A DNA stretch of 64,000 bases from Oscillospiraceae bacterium (GTDB taxonomy: Bacteria; Bacillota; Clostridia; Oscillospirales; Oscillospiraceae). Where the stretch lies: the NCBI GenBank assembly GCA_015067995.1, contig SVLJ01000003.1, positions 62,001-126,000 on the forward strand. The letters are read 5' to 3'. Shown one piece after another: positions 8,572 to 16,607 of this stretch. The position numbers and the translations under genes are program-made. The notes under the pieces were generated by a model. It did no database searches. It saw only the letters and a program-made list of their open reading frames with translations, and was not told the origin of the DNA. The first letter of the stretch is position 1; the number at the start of each line of letters is the position of its first letter.

Positions 8572-10083
8572 ATGCTTCCTGTTCTGAATCCGGGCAGCGA
8601 GACGGCAAAGCAGTATACCGTGGCCTTCCGGGGCATCCAATGGGGCAGCGAGGCGGCGGAGGGCGAGCTTTCCCACTGCGAAAACCTCTCTACGGCGCAG
8701 TTCCCCTGCCTTTCCCAGCGCCCGCCCCGTGAGGCGGCGGGCGCCTATCCCCAGCCCTCCGCGCTGGTCACCAAGGACGGACTGGTGGTGATCCACGGCA
8801 CGGAGGTGGTTCACAACGGCGTCGTGGTGGGGCATGTGACGGCGGGGGACAAGCAGACCGCCGTCATCGGCGACTACGTGGTAATCTTCCCGGACAAGGC
8901 GTATTACAACGCGGCCACCGGCCAGTTCGGCAGCATGGAGGCGGAGATCGTGCTGCCGGAGGCCGTGTTTACCGACGCCTCCATCACGGCGGAGGGGACG
9001 GCGTTCCCCTTCCGGACGGGGGACGCCGTCACCGTCAGCGGCTGCGCCGCCGCCGAAAACAACAAGACCGTCATCCTCCGGGAGGTGGAGGACGGCACGC
9101 TGCGCTTCTACGAAAACACCTTTACCGCCGGTACGGAGCGGCAGGTGACGCTCCGCCGTCAGGTGCCGGAGCTGGACTTCATCTGCGAGAGCAATTACCG
9201 CCTCTGGGGCACCCACGGCAGTACCATCTATGGAAGCCGGTACGGCGACCCCTTCAATTTTCAGGTGTTTGACGGACTCTCCGGCGACAGCTACCACATC
9301 GACGTGGCCAGCGAGGGTGACTTCACCGGCTGCATCCCCTACTCCGGCCACATCTGCTTCTTCAAGGAGAACACCCTCCACAAGCTCTACGGCTCCAAGC
9401 CCAGCAACTTCCAGCTGATCACGGCGCAGGTGTGCGGCGTGCAGGCGGGCAGTCACCGGAGCATGTGCGTGATCAACGAAACGCTGTTCTACAAGGGCGT
9501 GGACGGGGTGTACGCCTATACCGGCGGCGTGCCGGAGCCGGTCAGCGGCAGCTTTGGACCGCGGCGGTTCTCCCACGCCTGCGCCGCCAGCGACAACAGC
9601 CGCTATTACATCTCCATGCAGGGGGAGGACGGCTGGCATCTGCTGACCTACGATGTGCTGCGGGGCATCTGGCTCCGGGAGGACGGCCTCCACTGTGTGG
9701 ACATGACCCGCTACGAAGGACAGGTATACCTGTTGGCGGAGGACGGTACCCTCTGGCGCACCGCTGCGGGGCAGGATCGCTCCCAGCTTCACTGGAGCGT
9801 CACCTTCTGCCCCTTCTCCGAGACCATCCTCAACCGGAAGGGCTATTCCCGGTTCCTGCTGCGGCTGGAGCTGGAGGAGGGCGCATGGCTGCAGGCGGAG
9901 CTGCGCCGGAACGGAGAGCAGGCATGGGAGACCATCCAGACCGTTTCCGGCGGCCGGGCACGGACGGTGTCCATCCCGGTGCTGCCCGCCCGGTGCGACA
10001 GCGTGGAGCTGCGGCTCACCGGACAGGGCGGCTGTGTGCTGCGGACGCTGGTGCGGGAATTTACCGTGGGGAGTGATGTGTAA
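8572..10083 (+). CDS. Putative phage tail hub / DNA-stabilisation protein (beta-rich)
   Basis: The 503-residue product is beta-rich with repeated blade-like units (FQVFDGLSGDSYHIDV, YKGVDGVYAYTGGVPEPV, DGWHLLTYDVLRGIW). The pattern resembles the propeller-like tail proteins of short-tailed phages (P22 gp10 or tail tubular B type). It contains no enzyme motif. The gene overlaps its downstream neighbour by one base (TAATG), so it belongs to the same late transcript. Exact family uncertain. Confidence 0.5.
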   Translation: MLPVLNPGSETAKQYTVAFRGIQWGSEAAEGELSHCENLSTAQFPCLSQRPPREAAGAYPQPSALVTKDGLVVIHGTEVVHNGVVVGHVTAGDKQTAVIGDYVVIFPDKAYYNAATGQFGSMEAEIVLPEAVFTDASITAEGTAFPFRTGDAVTVSGCAAAENNKTVILREVEDGTLRFYENTFTAGTERQVTLRRQVPELDFICESNYRLWGTHGSTIYGSRYGDPFNFQVFDGLSGDSYHIDVASEGDFTGCIPYSGHICFFKENTLHKLYGSKPSNFQLITAQVCGVQAGSHRSMCVINETLFYKGVDGVYAYTGGVPEPVSGSFGPRRFSHACAASDNSRYYISMQGEDGWHLLTYDVLRGIWLREDGLHCVDMTRYEGQVYLLAEDGTLWRTAAGQDRSQLHWSVTFCPFSETILNRKGYSRFLLRLELEEGAWLQAELRRNGEQAWETIQTVSGGRARTVSIPVLPARCDSVELRLTGQGGCVLRTLVREFTVGSDV

Positions 10084-10460
10084 TGCCGATCTTTACAACG
10101 CAGCTGGGCAGCGTGGAACGGAGCGAGCCGTCTGACGCACTGCGCCGCATGGCGGCCCATATCCGCTACCTGCAGGAGCAGCTGGAATACACCCTGATGA
10201 ATCTGGACAGCAGCAACATCACGGAGATCGAAACGGACAAAACCGACATCCGATCCTCCGACGGCGGCGCCAGCTTCACCGGCAACAGCATCGCCCTCAC
10301 CGGCAGCGGCGGCGAGTCCTTTACCGCCGGAACGGCAGACGGCGTGTTCCGATTCGCCCTGCGGGGGAAGGACGGCGCGCAGATGCTGTATCTGACCAGC
10401 GACGGACAGCTGGTCATCACAGGAAATGCCGCCGTCAGCGTAGACGGCGGCCAGTGGTAA
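10083..10460 (+). CDS. Small phage structural protein
   Basis: The 125-residue protein has an N-terminal helix (SDALRRMAAHIRYLQEQLEYTL) followed by a Ser/Gly/Thr-rich beta region. It overlaps the upstream stop (TAATG) and is 12 bp from gene A. Virion tail or needle component is an inference from position; I know no named family. Confidence 0.45.
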   Translation: MPIFTTQLGSVERSEPSDALRRMAAHIRYLQEQLEYTLMNLDSSNITEIETDKTDIRSSDGGASFTGNSIALTGSGGESFTAGTADGVFRFALRGKDGAQMLYLTSDGQLVITGNAAVSVDGGQW

Positions 10461-10472
10461 GGAGGAAAGAAG

Positions 10473-11711
10473 ATGACAGTGAAAAATCTTTATAAGAACA
10501 AGGATGAGGAGGAGCTGCTGAAGCTGGCGGAGCCGCCCGCCGCGGAAACGGAGGTGAAGCCCCTGCGCTTTGACGATTCGGCGTATCAGGCGGCGAAGCC
10601 CACCTATCAGAGCAGCTACGCAGACCGGATCGACGGCCTGCTGACCGATCTGGAAAACCGTCCCGCGTTTTCCTATGACCCGGAGAGCGATCCCCTGTAC
10701 CGGCAGTACCGCAGCCAGTACCAGCGGGAGGGCAGCCGTGCCGTGGAGGATACACTGGCGGCGGCAGCGGCCATGGCCGGTGGCATGAACAGCTACGCCG
10801 TCACCGCCGCCCAGCAGGCGGGGGATTACTACAACGCCAAGCTGATGGATGTGCTGCCGGAGCTGGCGGAGCTGGCTTATCAGATGTACCGGGCGGACTA
10901 CGATGAGGACGTCAGCAATCTGAAGCTGCTGCAGTCGCAGGAGGCGGAGGATTACGACCGCTATCAGGACGCACTGACGGACTGGTACGCGGAGCTGGAG
11001 GCGGCATATCAGCAGTACCGGGACAGCGTGGCGGACAGCAAGTGGCGGGAGAGCTTCGACTATGAACAGGCGCGGGACGAGGCGGCAGACCGTCAGTGGC
11101 GTGAGAACTTCGACTACGAGAAGGCGCAGGATGCGCTGGCGTATGAGAAGTGGCGGGAGCAGATGGACTATCAGGCCGCTCAGGACGCGCTGGATCGTCA
11201 GCAGTGGCAGCAGGAATTCGACTATGAGCAGGCCCGGGATACCGCGTCGGATAACCGGTGGCTGCAGGAGCTGCTGCTGAGCAAGAGCCAGAACAAGGGC
11301 GGCAGCCAGAGCACAGGCGGCAGCCAGACCCAGACGGAGCCTGCCGTCACCGCGCCTGCCGCGGACCGCTACGCCGGTACGGACTACTATCAGGATGCCA
11401 TTGACGCTGCCCTGCGGGGCGACCGTGAAGCGGCGGAGGCGGCGCTGGCCAAACGTGCGGAGAAGATGTCCAGTCCCGACTACCGCGGCACCGGCGGCGG
11501 CACCTCCATGGCGGAGGCCAGCGAGTACATCGACAGTCTGCTGGAGATTTCGGAGGCTGCGGAGATCCCGGAGGCGGCGGCATCGGCCATGAAGAGCAAG
11601 TCGGAATGGAAGGAGAGCCGTGCCGCCGGTGTTGGCCCGGAGGCGGAATACGCCACCTATGAGGACTACGTCAGCGATTACCTGCGGTATCTGACGGAGG
11701 CGGGCGCATGA
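10473..11711 (+). CDS. Gene A: internal/ejection-type phage protein, cassette recipient 1
   Basis: The 412-residue protein is highly charged and helical. Residues about 170-265 contain four imperfect repeats of the form WRE-FDYEQARD-A, probably one long coiled coil. The tail has a flexible Gln/Ser/Gly linker, then a helical region (YAGTDYYQDAIDAALRGD, SMAEASEYIDSLLE, PEAEYATYEDYVSDYL). Three parts of it recur downstream as arms of silent cassettes: around 14734, 21486 and 25326 (FSYDPESDPLYRQY), 20616 (YAGTDYYQD to SMAEASEYI), and 17800 (PEAEYATYEDY). It overlaps gene B (ATGA). Role inferred: DNA- or toxin-delivery protein whose C-terminus can be exchanged. Confidence 0.6.
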   Translation: MTVKNLYKNKDEEELLKLAEPPAAETEVKPLRFDDSAYQAAKPTYQSSYADRIDGLLTDLENRPAFSYDPESDPLYRQYRSQYQREGSRAVEDTLAAAAAMAGGMNSYAVTAAQQAGDYYNAKLMDVLPELAELAYQMYRADYDEDVSNLKLLQSQEAEDYDRYQDALTDWYAELEAAYQQYRDSVADSKWRESFDYEQARDEAADRQWRENFDYEKAQDALAYEKWREQMDYQAAQDALDRQQWQQEFDYEQARDTASDNRWLQELLLSKSQNKGGSQSTGGSQTQTEPAVTAPAADRYAGTDYYQDAIDAALRGDREAAEAALAKRAEKMSSPDYRGTGGGTSMAEASEYIDSLLEISEAAEIPEAAASAMKSKSEWKESRAAGVGPEAEYATYEDYVSDYLRYLTEAGA

Positions 11712-13333
11712 CTTTTGGAGAATGGAAGGAAAAAGACCGTTCCACAGAGCTGTTCAGGGAGCCGAAGATCTCGTTTGCGGCGTGGCGTGAAAAAGAGTAC
11801 GGCGGGGGGAGTGATCCTGCCCCCGCCGCCGACACCGGATATTCCTACAACGCTGACAGCTACGACAGCCAAATGAAACGTCTGGAAGAGCGGAAACGGC
11901 AGGCACAGGTGGACATGGATATGGACGGCGTCAATGCTGCCGACAGCGAAATGAAGCGTCTGCGGGCGCAGGAGGGCAAGCAGACCATCGCTGACCGCGT
12001 GGGGGACATAGTGGGCGCATCTGCCGCAGGCACGGTGGGCGGTGTGGCGAATACCGTCAGCACCCTGTGGGAGCTGTTAGGCGGCGACGCGGACTTTTCC
12101 TTTGCAGATACCGCGGCGGAAGACAGCCAGCGGTTTGCCCGGTCCGCCAAGGCAGGGCTGGGTGGACTGGGCGAGTTCGCCGTGGACACCGGGATTGCCG
12201 GGCTGAACCTGCTGGGGGATACGGCAATGAACACACTCCTGCCCGGCTCCGGCCTTGCCCTGACGGGCGTACGCGGCTTTGGCGGTGGAGCGCGGGAAGC
12301 CAGACAGAGCGGCGCAAGCCTTGGAGAGCAGACGGCCTACGGTCTCGGCAGCGCAGTTACCTCCGCGCTTGCGGAAAGGCTGGGGAACACAGGTTTGTTC
12401 AAAAACGCCTACGGCAGCGGCTGGCTGGATGACGCATCCCTCAGCACGCTGGGCAGGCTGGCGCTTTCCACCGTCAGCGAGGGCGCGGAGGAATTTGCCG
12501 AGGGGGTTGTAGACCCCTTGCTGAAGCGGTTTACTTACGCCCCCGATGCCGTTTATGATGACCAGTGGCTTTACGATACCCTGTACGATTCCGCTGTTGG
12601 CGCCGCCCTCGGCACCCTCGGCGGCGCAGCGGATGCGGGGATGGATAGGGAAAGCGACACGCAAAGCTTGGCCAAACAAGAAAACCCCGTCCCCAAACCG
12701 GAGACGGAGCAGAAGCCTGTGCGTGTTGGCAGGGTCACTACGATTCGGAGACCGTATACCGGAGAAACTCCCGTGCAGACGCAGAAAAGCAGTGTTGTGC
12801 CGGTGGTGCCCGACGCATCGATGGAAAAAGCAAGAAACAACATCCGGATGGCACAGCAGGAAGAACAGGCAAATGAAGGGAGAAATTTCAAATCACTTCT
12901 GAAAGAGTTCTCTTTGCGGACATTTAAGCGTTCCTCTGGTGTTCCCGTTTCTGGTATGACCTTTGAGGGAAATCCCTATCTGGTGGAAATCGGCAACAAT
13001 GTGCCGGGTAAGGTCATCAGTGATAGAAATCTCAGCGAGGAAAAGCTGGCTGTATTGGATGTGTTACCGGAGATCGTCCGGAATGCGGAATATGTAGGCA
13101 GCGGCGAGTATGTGCAGCATTCCGGGAAAGTGCGCCCTGTTATCCGATATGATTATTTTGAAACACCTGTGGATGTTGATAGAGGGTCATATATCGCTAA
13201 ATTCGATGTGGAGGTATTACCGGGTACAAATAATTACCGAACACACCAAATTGTAAATATGGACCTGATACAGCCAGAGGCCAGCTTGGTGGGTCCAGCA
13301 CCCACGGCTTCCTCAGGCAGATCAAGTCCATAA
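11708..13333 (+). CDS. Gene B: phage polymorphic toxin-like ejection protein, type A tip
   Basis: The 541-residue protein has three parts. An N-terminal charged region (TFGEWKEKD, FAAWREKEYGGG) comes first. An Ala/Gly-rich helical middle (about residues 85-305: ASLGEQTAYGLGSAVTSALA, SEGAEEFAEGVVDPLLKRFT, LYDSAVGAALGTLGG) resembles pre-toxin regions of phage internal proteins. The C-terminal tip (about 395-520) has LPEIVRNAEYVGSG, YDYFETPV and NNYRTHQIVNMDL. The tip resembles LPD3/BECR-fold domains of phage polyvalent proteins, predicted RNases; that family call is from memory. Downstream lie many partial copies with other tips. The last 20 codons are also the template strand of an opposite-strand small RNA. 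Confidence 0.7.
   Translation: MTFGEWKEKDRSTELFREPKISFAAWREKEYGGGSDPAPAADTGYSYNADSYDSQMKRLEERKRQAQVDMDMDGVNAADSEMKRLRAQEGKQTIADRVGDIVGASAAGTVGGVANTVSTLWELLGGDADFSFADTAAEDSQRFARSAKAGLGGLGEFAVDTGIAGLNLLGDTAMNTLLPGSGLALTGVRGFGGGAREARQSGASLGEQTAYGLGSAVTSALAERLGNTGLFKNAYGSGWLDDASLSTLGRLALSTVSEGAEEFAEGVVDPLLKRFTYAPDAVYDDQWLYDTLYDSAVGAALGTLGGAADAGMDRESDTQSLAKQENPVPKPETEQKPVRVGRVTTIRRPYTGETPVQTQKSSVVPVVPDASMEKARNNIRMAQQEEQANEGRNFKSLLKEFSLRTFKRSSGVPVSGMTFEGNPYLVEIGNNVPGKVISDRNLSEEKLAVLDVLPEIVRNAEYVGSGEYVQHSGKVRPVIRYDYFETPVDVDRGSYIAKFDVEVLPGTNNYRTHQIVNMDLIQPEASLVGPAPTASSGRSSP
13262..13331 (-). ncRNA. Antisense structured RNA R1 (family I)
   Basis: The promoter lies at 13338-13366: TTGACA, 17 bp, TATATT, reading leftward. 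The RNA would start near 13331 and run antisense to the last codons of gene B. TGGACTTGAT pairs with ATCAGGTCCA as outer stem. The apex is GTGGGTGCTGGACCCAC, a 6-bp hairpin. No clear U-tract follows, so the 3' end is uncertain. Candidate RNA antitoxin. Confidence 0.65.
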
Positions 13334-13375
13334 ATAAAATATACTACAGATATGGCTTGCTGTCAATCCTGCCCT

Positions 13376-13538
13376 CGCCGCCGACGCCGGAGCGACCGAA
13401 AACAGGGCTCCCGCGGCAGCCCAGCGCAGCGGGTGCCGTGGGAAAGAGGAGGAGCAACGGAGCGTGGCGAGACCTCGCCGCAGGCGGGGGTGAGCGGAGC
13501 ATAGTTTGCTCCGACGAGGCGGTGGAGCGCGGGAAGCC
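13376..13538. repeat. Cassette linker repeat L1
   Basis: This G+C-rich non-coding linker contains GGGCTCCCGCGGCAGCCC and a GAGGAGGAGCAACGGAGC core. Copies stand at about 15244, 16446, 19173, 21152 and 24994. It begins with a piece of gene B (CGCCGCCGACACCGGA type) and ends where the next gene B arm starts (GCGGGAAGCC), so it joins one cassette to the next. Confidence 0.85.
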
Positions 13539-14552
13539 CGGCAGAGCGGCGCAAGCCTTGGAGAGCAGACGGCCTACGGCCTCGGCAGCGCAGTCACCTC
13601 CGCGCTTGCGGAAAGGCTGGGCAACACAGGTTTGTTCAAAAACGCCTACGGCAGCGGCTGGCTGGATGACGCATCCCTCAGCACGCTGGGAAAACTGGCC
13701 CTTTCCGCCGTCAGCGAGGGCGCGGAGGAATTTGCGGAGGGGGTCGCAGACCCCTTGCTGAAGCGGTTTACTTACGACTCCGATGCCGTTTACGATGACC
13801 AGTGGCTTTACGACACCCTGTACGATTCCGCAGTGGGCGCCGCCCTCGGCACCCTCGGCGGCGCGGTGGACGTGGGGGTGGATACTGACTCCGGACAACA
13901 AAAAAACACCCGCGCAAAGCAGCGGATGTCCATGGAAGACTTTACCGACACGAACAGCCCGGTATGGAACAATTTGCAATATGCGGACAGTGCCGCAAGA
14001 GCAGCCGTTATGCAGCAGACTCACCGGGAAATGACGGAAGCCGGCAATATCGTTACGATTCCGGAAAGTGAGATCGAGAAGGTAAAGGGATTTTTCCCCG
14101 ATTTGCGAGGTATGAAAAAGGCTGAGCGTACGCCGATTCTGAAAGAGCGGATCGGAATGTTGAAGGCTGATTTGAAAAACCTTCTGCAAGGCATTTCTGC
14201 CAAGCCGGTGGAATTCACGGTGAACGGCAATGTTCTGGAGGCAAGGCTCTACAGCACAGGAATCCGTGAGGTTATGGAGAAGCTCACGCAGGAGAAAGCG
14301 GGTATGCTGTACGGCACATCGGAGATATTCCAAAATGCCCGCTATATGTACAGCACGCCGGACAAAGCTGACGACCCCAATATCTACCGCTGGAATTATT
14401 TTTATACCCCTGTGAAGATGGGTGAATCCATCGTCGGTGTACGGATCGCCGTGCGGGATATGAAAAAAACAGAGAATAACCGCATGGAAAGCCAAATCTA
14501 TAATTGGGGCATAAAAACAGACGCATCCTTGGACGGTGGAAGCCCGGGCTGA
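13506..14552 (+). CDS. Silent cassette C2: gene B arm with type B tip
   Basis: The frame (TTG 13506; no ribosome site) opens with the gene B arm (SGASLGEQTAYGLGS through LYDSAVGAALGTLGG), nearly identical to gene B. It then switches at about codon 125 to a different C-terminus (KPVEFTVNGNVLEARL, GIREVMEKLTQEKAG, YRWNYFYTPVKMGES, SQIYNWGIK). The tip shares the layout of LPD3/BECR-like tips but little sequence with type A. Recombination in the arm would place this tip on gene B in frame. No promoter or start supports expression here. Confidence 0.65.
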   Translation: MLRRGGGAREARQSGASLGEQTAYGLGSAVTSALAERLGNTGLFKNAYGSGWLDDASLSTLGKLALSAVSEGAEEFAEGVADPLLKRFTYDSDAVYDDQWLYDTLYDSAVGAALGTLGGAVDVGVDTDSGQQKNTRAKQRMSMEDFTDTNSPVWNNLQYADSAARAAVMQQTHREMTEAGNIVTIPESEIEKVKGFFPDLRGMKKAERTPILKERIGMLKADLKNLLQGISAKPVEFTVNGNVLEARLYSTGIREVMEKLTQEKAGMLYGTSEIFQNARYMYSTPDKADDPNIYRWNYFYTPVKMGESIVGVRIAVRDMKKTENNRMESQIYNWGIKTDASLDGGSPG

Positions 14553-14664
14553 CAGCCCCTGTCTTTCAGTGCCTCATCAGATGCGTCGTTTATAGACGCA
14601 TCCTTGGACGGTGCGGGGGGCGGTCGAACCGTATTCCCAGCGGTGTCTCATCAGATGCGCCTTA
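14513..14664 (-). ncRNA. Antisense structured RNA R2 (family III, two tandem units)
   Basis: The promoter at 14671-14699 is TTGATA, 17 bp, TATATT. The transcript holds two tandem units of about 70 nt (14593-14662 and 14519-14588). Each begins with GCATCTGATGAG and ends with GTCCAAGGATGCGTC, which close a stem. The end is a stem followed by TGTTTTTATG, a terminator-like U-tract. It overlaps the 3' end of cassette C2 antisense. Tandem units recall type III antitoxin RNAs, though the sequence is unrelated as far as I can see. Confidence 0.68.
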
Positions 14665-14733
14665 AAATAAAATATATCACAAAATGCCCCAATTATCAAT
14701 ATACCAGGGCATAAAAAACAGGCGCATCCTTGG

Positions 14734-15138
14734 CCCGCGTTTTCCTATGATCCGGAGAGCGCCCCCCTGTACCGGCAGTACCGCAGCCAGTACCAGCGGG
14801 AGGGCAGCCGCGCCGTGGAGGATACACTGGCGGCGGTATCTCCATGGCGGAGGCCAGCGAGTACATCAACGGCTCTGCTGGACATGCTGCCAGAGGTAGT
14901 TCGGAATGCGGAATATGTAGGCAGCGGCGAGTATGTGCAGCACCATACAAAGCAGAAGTTGACGTTGAGGTTTGACTACTTTGAAACCGAGACGGAAATC
15001 GGCGGAAGACCGTATATTGTTTCCTTTGATGTAGAAGTGTTCCCGAATCAGAACAACTACAGGACCCACAGGATCAATAATATAGAGCTGTCCCCAACTT
15101 CAAATGCCGACCCGGGTCCGAGCGCCCGGCGCAAGTGA
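14734..15138 (+). CDS. Silent cassette C3: gene A arm with type A2 tip
   Basis: The frame starts with gene A codons (PAFSYDPES through VEDTLAA) and jumps to a later gene A segment read out of frame (VSPWRRPASTSTALL). It then returns to the tip frame at LDMLPEVVRNAEYVGSG. The tip (QHHTKQKLTLRFDYFETE, NNYRTHRINNIEL) is a diverged relative of the gene B tip. Despite the internal rearrangement the arm and tip remain in one frame, so exchange with gene A would give a continuous protein. No start or ribosome site here. Confidence 0.6.
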   Translation, partial: PAFSYDPESAPLYRQYRSQYQREGSRAVEDTLAAVSPWRRPASTSTALLDMLPEVVRNAEYVGSGEYVQHHTKQKLTLRFDYFETETEIGGRPYIVSFDVEVFPNQNNYRTHRINNIELSPTSNADPGPSARRK

Positions 15139-15154
15139 AGAGAGAACAACTCTT
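15075..15154 (-). ncRNA. Antisense structured RNA R3 (family II)
   Basis: The promoter at 15161-15189 is TTGACA, 17 bp, TATACT. An outer stem pairs AGAGTTGTTCTC with GGGGACAGCTCT (several G-U pairs), extended by CTTCA/TGAAG. The apex CCGGGCGCTCGGACCCGG shares the GGNNGGACCC style of family I. The RNA is antisense to the end of the C3 tip. The 3' end is not marked by a U-tract. Confidence 0.62.
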
Positions 15155-15198
15155 GATGGAAGTATACCATAGGCGTGATGTGCTGTCAAGCGGCAGCA

Positions 15199-15260
15199 GC
15201 GTGGCGTGAAAAAGAGTACGGCGGGGGGAGTGATCCCGCCCCCCCGCCGCCGACACCGGA
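15199..15260 (+). repeat. Mini-copy of the gene B N-terminus
   Basis: About 60 bp nearly match gene B codons at 11776-11839 (GCGTGGCGTGAAAAAGAGTA and following). The copy runs directly into linker L2. A second copy lies at 21104-21170. Confidence 0.8.
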
Positions 15261-15370
15261 GCGACCGAAAACAGGGCTCCCGCGGCAGCCCAGCGCAGCG
15301 GGTGCCGTGGGAAAGAGGAGGAGCAACGGAGCATAGTTTGCTCCGACGAGGCAGCGGAGCGCGGGAAGCC
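15244..15370. repeat. Cassette linker repeat L2 (shortened)
   Basis: It is the same linker as L1 but lacks the internal GTGGCGAGACCTCGCCGC segment. It leads into the arm of cassette C4. Confidence 0.8.
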
Positions 15371-16402
15371 AGACAGAGCGGCGCAAACCTTGGAGAGCAG
15401 ACGGCCTACGGCCTCGGCAGCGCAGTCACCTCCGCGCTTGCGGAAAAGCTGGGCAACACAGGTTTGTTCAAAAACGCCTACGGCAGCGGCTGGCTGGATG
15501 ACGCTTCCCTCAGCACGCTGGGAAAACTGGCCCTTTCCGCCGTCAGCGAGGGCGCGGAGGAGTTTGCGGAGGGGGTCGCAGACCCCTTGCTGAAGCGGTT
15601 TACTTACGACTCCGATGCCGTTTATGATGACCAGTGGCTTTACGACACCCTGTACGATTCCGCTGTTGGCGCCGCCCTCGGCACCCTCGGCGGCGCAGCG
15701 GATGCGGGGATGGATAGGGAAAGCGACACGCAAAGCTTGGCCAAACAAGAAAACCCCGTCCCCAAACCGGAGACGGAGCAGAAGCCTGTGCGTGTTGGCA
15801 GGGTCACTACGATTCGGAGACCGTATACCGGAGAAACTCCCGTGCAGACGCAGAAAAGCAGTGTTGTGCCGGTGGTGCCCGACGCATCGATGGAAAAAGC
15901 AAGAAACAACATCCGGATGGCACAGCAGGAAGAACAGGCAAATGAAGGGAGAAATTTCAAATCACTTCTGAAAGAGTTCTCTTTGCGGACATTTAAGCGT
16001 TCCTCTGGTGTTCCCGTTTCTGGTATGACCTTTGAGGGAAATCCCTATCTGGTGGAAATCGGCAACAATGTGCCGGGTAAGGTCATCAGTGATAGAAATC
16101 TCAGCGAGGAAAAGCTGGCTGTATTGGATGTGTTACCGGAGATCGTCCGGAATGCGGAATATGTAGGCAGCGGCGAGTATGTGCAGCATTCCGGGAAAGT
16201 GCGCCCTGTTATCCGATATGATTATTTTGAAACACCTGTGGATGTTGATAGAGGGTCATATATCGCTAAATTCGATGTGGAGGTATTACCGGGTACAAAT
16301 AATTACCGAACACACCAAATTGTAAATATGGACCTGATACAGCCAGAGGCCAGCTTGGTGGGTCCAGCGCCCACGGCTTCCTCAGGCAGATCAAGTCCAT
16401 AA
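15338..16402 (+). CDS. Silent cassette C4: duplicate of gene B arm and type A tip
   Basis: This frame repeats the gene B middle and type A tip almost base for base (offset 3069 bp), including the proline/lysine linker (NPVPKPETEQKPVRVGRV) and the LPEIVRNAEYVGSG tip. It lacks the first 190 or so residues of gene B and any ribosome site. It could serve as the donor that restores type A, or be the trace of the last exchange into gene B. Confidence 0.65.
   Translation: MLRRGSGAREARQSGANLGEQTAYGLGSAVTSALAEKLGNTGLFKNAYGSGWLDDASLSTLGKLALSAVSEGAEEFAEGVADPLLKRFTYDSDAVYDDQWLYDTLYDSAVGAALGTLGGAADAGMDRESDTQSLAKQENPVPKPETEQKPVRVGRVTTIRRPYTGETPVQTQKSSVVPVVPDASMEKARNNIRMAQQEEQANEGRNFKSLLKEFSLRTFKRSSGVPVSGMTFEGNPYLVEIGNNVPGKVISDRNLSEEKLAVLDVLPEIVRNAEYVGSGEYVQHSGKVRPVIRYDYFETPVDVDRGSYIAKFDVEVLPGTNNYRTHQIVNMDLIQPEASLVGPAPTASSGRSSP
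16331..16400 (-). ncRNA. Antisense structured RNA R4 (family I)
   Basis: The promoter at 16407-16435 is TTGACA, 17 bp, TATATT. The RNA is essentially identical to R1, including the outer stem. The loop reads GCTGG or GCTGGG-like with one base change opposite codon GCG/GCA. Antisense to the end of cassette C4. Confidence 0.63.
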
Positions 16403-16445
16403 ATAAAATATACTACAGATATGGCTTGCTGTCAATCCTGCCCTC

Positions 16446-16607
16446 GCCGCCGACACCGGAGCGACCGAAAACAGGGCTCCCGCGGCAGCCCAGCGCAGCG
16501 GGTGCCGTGGGAAAGAGGAGGAGCAACGGAGCGTGGCGAGACCTCGCCGCAGTCGGGGGTGAGCGGAGCGCAGTTTGCTCCGACGAGGCAGCGGAGCGCG
16601 GGAAGCC
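16446..16607. repeat. Cassette linker repeat L3
   Basis: Full-length linker like L1, placed between RNA R4 and the arm of cassette C5. Confidence 0.85.

Larger units (their letters stand above)
12285..13538 (+). repeat. 1.25-kb direct repeat, copy 1
   Basis: This segment covers the gene B middle, type A tip, RNA gene R1 and linker. It recurs almost unchanged at a constant offset of 3069 bp (15354-16607). The few differences include three substitutions near 12350-12385 and a shortened segment-free linker at the left edge of copy 2. It marks recent duplication or gene conversion. Confidence 0.9.
15354..16607 (+). repeat. 1.25-kb direct repeat, copy 2
   Basis: Second copy of 12285-13538, covering cassette C4, RNA R4 and linker L3. 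The near identity implies recent recombination and would allow deletion of the cassettes in between. Confidence 0.9.

Noticed and set aside
14513-14664. CTGATGAG followed by GAAA in R2 looked like a hammerhead ribozyme core
   Set aside because: No stem II can form between CTGATGA and GAAA, and the second unit and R10/R13 lack the GAAA box. A box C-like k-turn was also considered but the partner strand does not fit.
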